A stretch of 38,415 bases of DNA, from NCBI GenBank assembly GCA_013152225.1, contig JAADGR010000381.1, positions 1 to 38,415 of the forward strand. Reading direction: 5' to 3'. Shown one piece after another: positions 32,457 through 38,415 of the stretch. The position numbers and the translations under genes are program-made. The notes under the pieces were generated by a model, which saw only the letters and a program-made list of their open reading frames with translations, was not told the DNA's origin and made no database searches. Source of the DNA: Calditrichota bacterium (GTDB taxonomy: Bacteria; Zhuqueibacterota; Zhuqueibacteria; Residuimicrobiales; Krinioviventaceae). Numbering within the stretch: the first letter of the stretch is position 1; each line of letters opens with the position of its first letter.

Positions 32457-33566
32457 TTATGCCCTCGGAAGTTGGATCCTTACAATTGTACCGCCAGCGG
32501 TCTCACTTTTAATTTGCAAAGTTCCATTGTGATTTAGAACTGTACTGTACGCAATCGAAAGTCCCAGTCCCGACTTGTCCTTCCCCTTGCTTGTTGTATA
32601 AAAGGGTTCAATGACTTTGGAAATTTCTTCCGCCGGAATTCCAGGTCCCGTGTCCCTGACAGTTATCAAAAAATATCCGTTATTTTCATTGTTGTATTTC
32701 AATGTAACGCGGACATGTCCATGGTCATCTATCGCTTCCAAAGCGTTTAAAATGACCTGCAAAAAAGCGTATTGAAGTTTTGATTCGGAACATTTAATGT
32801 CCGGTAATTTATCCGTCGAAACAAAATCGATGTTTTTTGCTCGCCTGGAAAATTGAATTTTTGCTACAGTGATCGCATTAGTAAGAATTTCATTTAAATT
32901 TGCCGGAGCCATTTCAATTTGTGAATCGTCCTGAAAAAAGCACATTTCGTCTAAAAACGTGCTGATCCCATTTGCCTGTTTAACCAGAAAGTCTATATCT
33001 TTTTCGCCGCATTCAAACGTTTCGTCACCATTGGAGGAGATTTTTCTGCGCATAAGGTCGAGATGATTTAAAATAACCATGAGATGGTTGTTTATGTCAT
33101 GTACTATTTTTCCAACCAATCGCCCCATTGCTTCAAATTTTTCCGCTTCGATGGATAGCGCTTCATTCTGACGAGGTGCTTCCGGAGAAGAAAATGTTTG
33201 CGATAAACTACTATTGTCTGTTTTCCGGGACGCTTGAATAAAAAGAGGAATATTATCAAGACAATTGACTGCAAGTTCCGTTGCTTCGGAGTCGGAAGAA
33301 TGAATGGGCGTTGCATTTGCTTTTCGTGAGATCGAGGGTGACTGCATGGCGATTGTGCTTTCCGCCCGCGAGTTACTTTGAATTGCTTTTTTTGCGGGGC
33401 AGTTGGGGCATGGTGAATCTAAATTGAAAAATATTTTATAACATATTTTACCTTCGAGCTTAAGTGATGGAACGCTGGCACATTCTTCGGCAAGTTTATT
33501 ACCTAATATTCTTTGAATAATATACGATTTATCGATTATTAAAGTTTTTTCGTCATCACGAACCAT
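32457..33566 (-). CDS. soluble sensor histidine kinase with Cys-containing PAS-like domain
   Basis: A 369-aa product with no signal or membrane segment. The N-terminal ~65 residues have Cys42 and a CPNC pair (Cys53, Cys56) in CYKIFFNLDSPCPNCPAKKA. This spacing is typical of PAS domains thought to hold a metal or Fe-S centre or to sense redox state. A polar linker (about 65-140) leads to the H-box GRLVGKIVHDINNHLMVILN with His156 intact (His replaces the usual Pro in NNPL). The ATPase domain has N-box VILNALEAI, G1 DTGPGIP, F-box EPFYTTSKGK and G2 SGLGLSIAY. It probably phosphorylates the NtrC-type regulator encoded two genes on. As first gene of the operon it has a weak ribosome site. Confidence 0.87.
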   Translation of the reverse strand: MVRDDEKTLIIDKSYIIQRILGNKLAEECASVPSLKLEGKICYKIFFNLDSPCPNCPAKKAIQSNSRAESTIAMQSPSISRKANATPIHSSDSEATELAVNCLDNIPLFIQASRKTDNSSLSQTFSSPEAPRQNEALSIEAEKFEAMGRLVGKIVHDINNHLMVILNHLDLMRRKISSNGDETFECGEKDIDFLVKQANGISTFLDEMCFFQDDSQIEMAPANLNEILTNAITVAKIQFSRRAKNIDFVSTDKLPDIKCSESKLQYAFLQVILNALEAIDDHGHVRVTLKYNNENNGYFLITVRDTGPGIPAEEISKVIEPFYTTSKGKDKSGLGLSIAYSTVLNHNGTLQIKSETAGGTIVRIQLPRA

Positions 33567-34110
33567 TCACGAACTCGCCTTTAATTCATCTATGCGCATT
33601 CTTGAACTTTAAATTTTTCAATAATAAATAGGAAGGATTAGAACTGTTTCCCGTCAATCCCTTCCACACAGCCCAGCCAAAATGATGCGGAATAACTACG
33701 AGGATATTATGATGTGGAACCTGTCGTTGGAGAGAACCATATCCGTTTTAAAGAACTGAAATAATATAATGAATTTGTCCCTTAAAAGCAACATTTATTT
33801 TTGAAAAATCTAATTTTTTTTGATCTCTGGGGCAACTTTGTCTCATTGATATGTATTAATACGTAAAAAAATGATTTTTGCGGGCACTGAAAAGAAAGTA
33901 ATTAAATATGAAAAAATAACCATCAGGATGACTTCTTGTTATTGTTGAATTTCGAACTGTGGATGCTCAATATGCGTGAATAGCTTTTTCTGTTTGTGCA
34001 ATATAATATATTTTTGATGTAATTGCTGCGCGAATATCAATATTGTAATTGGATGGTGTTGTACTTTTGCTTGAATTTAGTTCCAGGAAAACGTACATTT
34101 CATCGTACAA
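33567..34110. other. AT-rich gene-free region upstream of the kinase operon
   Basis: It must hold the promoter of the kinase operon and the end of the queT transcript, but I see no convincing -35/-10 or -24/-12 pair and no strong terminator. A start-less open frame at 33586-33747 (minus) is discussed under rejected items. Confidence 0.4.
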
Positions 34111-34599
34111 TCAAAGATGAATGTTTTTCTTTTGCAACGCATACAAAAGTATCAACCCAAAGACATAGCAGGCCACAAACTCACCAATAGCGATGTAGGT
34201 GACTGTCATCCAGTAAGGAAGGCCAGACAGAACATGCAGGTAAAGGCTTACTCCGAAAGCATTAACGAGAACAGGCGGAAGAGGTGCCAACCAGGGTTTG
34301 TTATAACGGCGCAGCCAATATGTGAGGAGTGCTGCAATAAGGGTTAATAAACTGCCGCCAAAAATATCAATCGGCCCAAAGCCGCCGAATATATTTGCTG
34401 CCATGCATCCAAAATACAGTCCGGGAATGGCAGGAGGAAAAATGTAAGGCAGAACAGTGAGGGCTTCGGCTAATCGGACTTGCACCGGGCCATAGCTAAA
34501 GGGGGCCAGGATGATGGTTAAAGCGGCGTACAGCGCACCGATTATTCCGGCAATGGCAATATTTTTTGTGCTAAATTTTTGGGACACTTTGGACTCCAT
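34111..34599 (-). CDS. queT: QueT-family queuosine-precursor transporter (ECF S component)
   Basis: About 162 aa with five or six hydrophobic segments. The QueT signature is clear: GIIGALYAALTIILAPFSYG then PVQVRLAEALTVLPYIFPPA. IPGLYFGCMAANIFGGFGPI follows, with further membrane helices to the C-terminus. S components of this family bind a queuosine precursor (preQ0 or preQ1) and work with a shared ECF energising module, which is not in the window. I start at ATG 34599, where the family homology begins; an upstream start at 34725 would lie inside the endonuclease III gene. The 5' end overlaps the start region of that divergent gene, leaving no room for the preQ1 riboswitch often found ahead of queT. 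Confidence 0.85.
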   Translation of the reverse strand: MESKVSQKFSTKNIAIAGIIGALYAALTIILAPFSYGPVQVRLAEALTVLPYIFPPAIPGLYFGCMAANIFGGFGPIDIFGGSLLTLIAALLTYWLRRYNKPWLAPLPPVLVNAFGVSLYLHVLSGLPYWMTVTYIAIGEFVACYVFGLILLYALQKKNIHL

Positions 34600-35254
34600 A
34601 ATAATAGTTTCTACAATTACAGATAGACTGGAAAAAGTATTTGGCATTCCCAAATGGAAGGGCAGAGGCAAGCCCTTGGGAAGCCTGATTCTCACTGTGC
34701 TTTCGCAGAGCACAAATGACCGCAATCGAGATGTTGCTTATGCGCGTTTGAAAGAACGATTTCCTGAATGGAAAAGTGTTATGAACGCGCCGGCAGAAGA
34801 AATTGCAGATGCTATCCGCCCGGCCGGACTGGCCAACCAAAAGGGGGCACGGATCAAAGACATCCTGCGATGGGTTTATGATACTTATGATACTTTCGAT
34901 CTCGGATTTCTATGCGATATGGATCCGGATCAAGTGACTGAGACGTTTCTCAAACTAAAGGGTGTCGGCATTAAAACGATCAGCGTGGTTTTAATGTTCA
35001 CCTGTGGCGTGGATGTGTTTCCGGTCGATACTCATGTGCACCGTATTTGCCGCCGCCTGGGATTGGTCGGGGAGAAGGCCTCCGCAGAAAAGACCCACTA
35101 CCACATGCAGGCTTTGGTGCCGGATGGAAAATCTTATTCTTTACATAACAATTTCCTCCGTCTGGGGCGGACAATTTGCAAAGCGCAAAAACCGAAATGC
35201 ATCGAGTGCCCGTTGAATGATTTGTGCCCTTCAGCCATTATCACTGATAATTAA
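34589..35254 (+). CDS. nth: endonuclease III (HhH-GPD DNA glycosylase/AP lyase)
   Basis: About 221 aa, close to the usual 211. The helix-hairpin-helix LKGVGIKTISVVLMF contains the catalytic Lys (GIKT). VFPVDTHVHRICRRLGL contains the catalytic Asp. The C-terminal cluster CKAQKPKCIECPLNDLC fits C-x6-C-x2-C-x5-C for a [4Fe-4S] centre. It removes oxidised pyrimidines and cuts abasic sites. The start is uncertain: TTG 34589 (GGGA four bases upstream) gives the expected length, GTG 34568 adds seven residues, and ATG 34511 (AGGGGG five bases upstream) adds 26 residues that are antisense to queT. In all cases the two divergent genes overlap. Confidence 0.88.
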   Translation: MDSIIIVSTITDRLEKVFGIPKWKGRGKPLGSLILTVLSQSTNDRNRDVAYARLKERFPEWKSVMNAPAEEIADAIRPAGLANQKGARIKDILRWVYDTYDTFDLGFLCDMDPDQVTETFLKLKGVGIKTISVVLMFTCGVDVFPVDTHVHRICRRLGLVGEKASAEKTHYHMQALVPDGKSYSLHNNFLRLGRTICKAQKPKCIECPLNDLCPSAIITDN

Positions 35255-35331
35255 GCGATCTTTTGAAAAAGCAAAACTTTGAGATCTTAAATGGGTTCCT
35301 CCTTAAAATATGCGGGGATAACATTTTTTTC

Positions 35332-36210
35332 TTACAGACGCGCTTTGATCTTTTTCAGCAATTCATCCGCTTTTTGTTGATCTTTGTACCCTGAAACTCC
35401 GAGGATATAATTTTTGAATCCCTCTGCCACCATCTTTCCCTGGTAAGGAGTTTTGGCGCTGAACCGTTTTGAAATGCTTTCCGATGAAATTGTTATTTCT
35501 CCCCGTTTGGCGATACTTTCCCTGAATGTTTTCAGAGCTACCCTCGATTCCTTTTCTGATTTGTTTATCACGATAAAAGCCGAAAACCCGCTTTTATAAC
35601 TTGCCTGAACGACCGGGCCAAAAGAAGATTGTCCCATAAAGTCTTTAGTGATATACTTTAGAGAATGAGGCATCTGATTTTGGGATGGCAGCAATGAAAG
35701 CTCTTTTGGCCGCGGCGTATTTGGGAAAGCAGCAGCTAATTTCAGGGCAAGATTGTGAATTGTCGTTTTTACGCGCGGATTTGTCGACCCGGCATTCAGT
35801 TGTACAAAATACTTGTCTTTATAAAAACGAATGTTCAAATCAGAGACGATCGCTTCTTCGCCGATGTTTGCAAAAGAAAGTTCCGGCCGGCGATAACTGC
35901 TGTAAATTCCAAAAGCATTCAGGGGCGTTCCCATGTCATAAACGTCAATAGTAAAGGTCACGCTTTCATCGGTTTTGAGCGCATAAGAGGCGGTGGCCAT
36001 CTCAACAAAGTAATAATCATTGTATAGTTCAGCTTCGCCGTCAATGTATTCATACAGGTTTTCAGCCGTATAAATCTCCGGCTCAAAATCCCATTTCCAG
36101 CCTGGTTCGAAATCAGGCTGAGGCAAAAATGTTTGGACTTTGGCCGCCGGGGAGTTTATCACAGTTGCCAACAAAAAAGAGGCCAAAATTACCCCAAATA
36201 GATTTCTCAT
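35332..36210 (-). CDS. secreted DUF6599-like protein
   Basis: A 292-aa product. The signal peptide VILASFLLATVINSPAA is followed by a conserved start of this family: IYTAENLYEYIDGEAELYND, then YYFVEMATASY. The middle has VYDMGTPLNAFGIYSSYRRPE and the mature protein is beta-rich with no further membrane segment. Function is unknown; relatives are found, from memory, near genes for Fe-S oxidoreductases and DUF362 proteins. A broken aldo/keto reductase with an Fe-S motif lies 20 bases upstream, which agrees with that context. AAGGACG lies four bases before the ATG. Confidence 0.7.
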   Translation of the reverse strand: MRNLFGVILASFLLATVINSPAAKVQTFLPQPDFEPGWKWDFEPEIYTAENLYEYIDGEAELYNDYYFVEMATASYALKTDESVTFTIDVYDMGTPLNAFGIYSSYRRPELSFANIGEEAIVSDLNIRFYKDKYFVQLNAGSTNPRVKTTIHNLALKLAAAFPNTPRPKELSLLPSQNQMPHSLKYITKDFMGQSSFGPVVQASYKSGFSAFIVINKSEKESRVALKTFRESIAKRGEITISSESISKRFSAKTPYQGKMVAEGFKNYILGVSGYKDQQKADELLKKIKARL

Positions 36211-36230
36211 TTTTCGTCCTTATTTATTAG

Positions 36231-36510
36231 TTACGCAAAGAGGGCAACACCGCGCGGGCATTGGCCTTCACAGGCACTACATAATCGGCAGAGTTGGTTG
36301 TCGATAACCTGGCCGTAAATGCAGCCTGGTAGGGATTCAAGTTTTTTATTCTATCATCCTTATAGCCGCAGGCCTGGGTCTTCATGGCAATGATGCCAAT
36401 GTTAGCTGCTGCCGCTTCCTTGATAGCATTTCCCAGAGCTTTGAGGCTTTTTTCAGCATCCCTGAGCTTTTTCTTTTTTGTACCCGGCTTAATTTTTCTC
36501 CTCTTGCCAT
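36231..36510 (-). pseudogene. remnant of an Fe-S-containing aldo/keto reductase
   Basis: An ATG at 36510 with GGAGG eight bases upstream opens a 42-codon frame that then stops. In a second minus frame the sequence reads NAIKEAAAANIGIIAMKTQA, then CGYKDDRIKNLNPYQAAF. This resembles the late part of the TIM barrel of aldo/keto reductases (IIAMKT..GG). After a further shift, the third frame ends NQLCRLCSACEGQCPRGVAL and a stop at 36231, a C-x2-C-x2-C-x3-C ferredoxin-like motif as found at the C-terminus of such reductases. The catalytic N-terminal barrel is missing and the segment between NPYQAA and the cysteines is deleted. This is a decayed gene with its ribosome site still present. Confidence 0.62.
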
Positions 36511-36844
36511 TTTAAAAACCTCCGTTGAAAGCATATACAAAAAGAAATTGCTACTTGAGCATTACTCTAATTTGCTAAAAGAGTGAAAGAAATGCAAGCA
36601 AATAATAAAACGCATAAAGAATTCTCCCATTTACAAAACATGTCTTGGCGATCATCAATTATATGAAATCTGCGACGAATGTTGCAATTCGACATGAACT
36701 TTTTTTGCAAGTAATAGCTCAAATTTCCAAACATATTTTTAATACTAGGGCAGCGTTTTTTAGTATTTGCAAGAATTGTTATAATTATTATATTGCTTAC
36801 TCAAAATGTTGTTACTGTAGTTTATTAAACAAAAGGAGGGAGCA
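36511..36844. other. intergenic region between pseudogene and GH97 gene
   Basis: AT-rich and without a gene. It must carry the promoter of the GH97 gene. A TATAAT lies at about 36779-36784, but no good -35 is found at 17 bases, so I do not call a promoter. Confidence 0.4.
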
Positions 36845-38415
36845 ATGAGAAAAAAAAGCCTGCTCGCTTTAAGCCTTATTTTGGCCGTCTTTCTGTCCTG
36901 CCGGACATTCAAAGCACCGTTGGAAATTGCATCGCCAGATCAAAAAGTGCAGATCACTTTCAACTTGAGCGAGGAGCAAGCGCCGGTTTACTCTGTCAAG
37001 TTTAATGGCAATTCGATTATCGCCGAGTCACCGCTGGGGATTGAATTTAAACAGGGCGGCCTCTTGTCCGCGGGATTGAAAATAACCGGTGTAAAAAGAA
37101 ATGCCATTGATGAGACTTACAAACTTGTTGTCGGCAAATCTAAAGAGGCGAGAAATTATTGTAATGAAATGACGGTTTCTTTGCAGGAAATGAAGGCACC
37201 CAAACGAAAGCTCGATCTTGTTTTTCGTGCATACAATAATGGTGCTGCTTTTCGTTACATCATTCCAAAGCAAAAGCCGCTTCAGGATTTTGCCATTCTT
37301 GCCGAAAAGAGTTCTTTTAATTTTTCAGGAAATTATACCTGCTGGGCGCTGCAACTGGGTTCTTTCACTTCCAATTATGAAAAAGAGTTCGATCAAACTC
37401 ATCTGAACGATTTAGCTGCCGATGCTGTCGTTGGGCTGCCGCTTACGATCAGTGTTAATGATAGTCTCACGCTTGCGATTACGGAAGCAAATCTCACCGA
37501 CTATGCCGGCATGTACCTTGGCGGAAGCAGCGGCAATATGCTCGTCTCCAAACTTTCGCCCTTGCCCAATGGAAACGGCGTGTGTGTCAAAGGCTCTACG
37601 CCGCATGTTTCACCTTGGCGCGTGGTCATGATCGGTGAAAAACCCGGCGACCTGATCGAATCCAATATTGTTCTTAATCTCAACGAACCCTGTGCTATCG
37701 AGGATCCTTCGTGGATCAAGCCGGGCAAAGTTGCCTGGCCGTGGTGGTCCGGTCGTATGGTAACCGGTGTGAATTTTGAAGGCGGCATGAATACCGCGAC
37801 GATGGAACACTATGTTGATTTTGCTGCCGAAGCACATTTGCAATATCTGCTCATCGATGCTAAATGGTACGGCGATCATAAAGATGTGGTTGCCGATATT
37901 ACCACAACTATTCCTGAAGTGGATTTGCCGGGGATCATTGATTACGCTGCGAAGCACAACATTGGCGTTATTCTCTGGCTAAACTGGAAGAACGTTCGAA
38001 AGCAAATGGACAAGGCTTTTCCGTTGTATGAGAAATGGGGTGTCAAGGGTGTGAAAATAGATTACATGGATCGTGATGATCAGGAAATGGTGAATATTTA
38101 TCACGAGATCGTCAGCAATGCTGCGGCGCATCATCTCCTGGTAGATTTTCATGGCGCGTATAAACCAACCGGTATGCGGCGCACCTGGCCGAACCTCATC
38201 ACCCGTGAGGGAGTAATGGGAATGGAGTATGCAAAATGGAGTGATCGCATTACCCCGGAACACACAGTGACCATTCCTTTTACACGCATGCTCGCCGGGC
38301 CAATGGATTTTACCCCCGGAGCTTTTCACAATGTAACAAAAAAGAATTTCAAGCCGCAAGGAACAGCACCGATGACGATGGGCACCCGCTGCAACCAGTT
38401 GGCCATGTTTGTCGT
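36845..38415 (+). CDS. GH97-family alpha-glycosidase lipoprotein, 3' end outside the window
   Basis: 523 residues are visible. The signal peptide ends in VFLSC (Cys19), a lipobox. The N-terminal beta-sandwich (about 25-280) begins ASPDQKVQITFNLSEEQAPV, the usual GH97 start. The TIM barrel includes PGKVAWPWWSG, YLLIDAKWYGDH, GVILWLNWKNV, VKGVKIDYMDRDDQEMV, LLVDFHGAYKPTG and GVMGMEYAKW. From memory, retaining Bacteroides BtGH97b uses Asp415 and Glu470. Here Asp406 (KIDYMDRD) and Glu461 (GMEYAKW) are also 55 apart, so a retaining alpha-galactosidase-like mechanism is suggested over inverting SusB. Substrate is unproved. AGGAGGG lies four to ten bases before the ATG at 36845. The C-terminal beta-domain is cut off by the window edge. 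Confidence 0.9.
   Translation, partial: MRKKSLLALSLILAVFLSCRTFKAPLEIASPDQKVQITFNLSEEQAPVYSVKFNGNSIIAESPLGIEFKQGGLLSAGLKITGVKRNAIDETYKLVVGKSKEARNYCNEMTVSLQEMKAPKRKLDLVFRAYNNGAAFRYIIPKQKPLQDFAILAEKSSFNFSGNYTCWALQLGSFTSNYEKEFDQTHLNDLAADAVVGLPLTISVNDSLTLAITEANLTDYAGMYLGGSSGNMLVSKLSPLPNGNGVCVKGSTPHVSPWRVVMIGEKPGDLIESNIVLNLNEPCAIEDPSWIKPGKVAWPWWSGRMVTGVNFEGGMNTATMEHYVDFAAEAHLQYLLIDAKWYGDHKDVVADITTTIPEVDLPGIIDYAAKHNIGVILWLNWKNVRKQMDKAFPLYEKWGVKGVKIDYMDRDDQEMVNIYHEIVSNAAAHHLLVDFHGAYKPTGMRRTWPNLITREGVMGMEYAKWSDRITPEHTVTIPFTRMLAGPMDFTPGAFHNVTKKNFKPQGTAPMTMGTRCNQLAMFV

Noticed and set aside
33586-33747. Open frame on the minus strand reading VPHHNILVVIPHHFGWAVWK
   Set aside because: It looks protein-like but has no start codon, no ribosome site and no family I recognise; it could be a remnant or chance.
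34600-34725. preQ1 riboswitch upstream of queT
   Set aside because: The sequence is nth coding DNA on the other strand and I see no preQ1-I or preQ1-II core motif.
35255-35331. Bidirectional terminator between nth and the DUF6599 gene (TTAAG.GATCT with AGATCTTAA)
   Set aside because: The arms are short, interrupted and AT-rich, and no clear T-run follows on either strand.
1-38415. CRISPR array, tRNA or rRNA genes
   Set aside because: No regularly spaced direct repeats, no cloverleaf-like sequence with a T-loop, and no rRNA segment were noticed on either strand.

Overview
The window looks like chromosomal DNA of a Gram-negative bacterium of the FCB superphylum (Bacteroidota relatives such as KSB1, Calditrichota or Ignavibacteria). 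The signs are a PorU-like C25 peptidase next to a PorV-family barrel protein, FlgD-like type IX sorting tails (YPNPF type) on secreted proteins, several lipoproteins and a GH97 glycosidase. The phylum is inferred from gene content only. Nearly all genes from 1.2 to 34 kb lie on the minus strand.

Layout from left to right. Positions 1-1.1 kb hold the decayed remains of an IS91-like (Y2) transposon with an integron-integrase-like fragment, followed by palindromic repeats. From 1.2 to 7.5 kb is a small secretion module: a stand-alone HisKA domain, the PorU-like peptidase and PorV. From 8 to 28.2 kb is a roughly 20-kb exopolysaccharide (EPS) cluster read right to left: fn3 secreted protein, type IX cargo, Wza, Wzz, XRE regulator, ExeA-like ATPase, degenerate BY-kinase, Wzy, Wzx, GT2, GT4, methyltransferase, CapK-like ligase, AlgD-like dehydrogenase, GT4, Asp-box lipoprotein and GT39. 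I see no initiating sugar-phosphate transferase. From 29.2 to 33.6 kb is a signalling cluster: histidine kinase, a kinase that lost its phospho-acceptor His, a sigma-54 response regulator and a stand-alone receiver. From 34.1 kb on are queT and an endonuclease III gene (divergent, overlapping at their starts), a DUF6599 protein, an aldo/keto reductase pseudogene and a truncated GH97 gene.

The most interesting part is 28.3-29.2 kb, between the EPS cluster and its likely regulators. It holds a short intergenic gene for a probable ~98-nt small RNA (consensus sigma-70 promoter, two hairpins, intrinsic terminator). A second diverged copy lies about 540 bp away. A close match to a sigma-54 promoter points into the EPS operon. 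The inferred long EPS leader runs antisense through the second RNA copy and ends in a terminator-like hairpin. The sRNA is therefore complementary to the EPS leader over a conserved 19-20 nt core. A working model is that the two-component system drives EPS through sigma-54, with RNA-level control in the leader. Every step of that model is inference from sequence.

The gaps are rich in MITE-like palindromes, and at least three genes survive only as fragments, which suggests a genome shaped by small repeats and gene decay.
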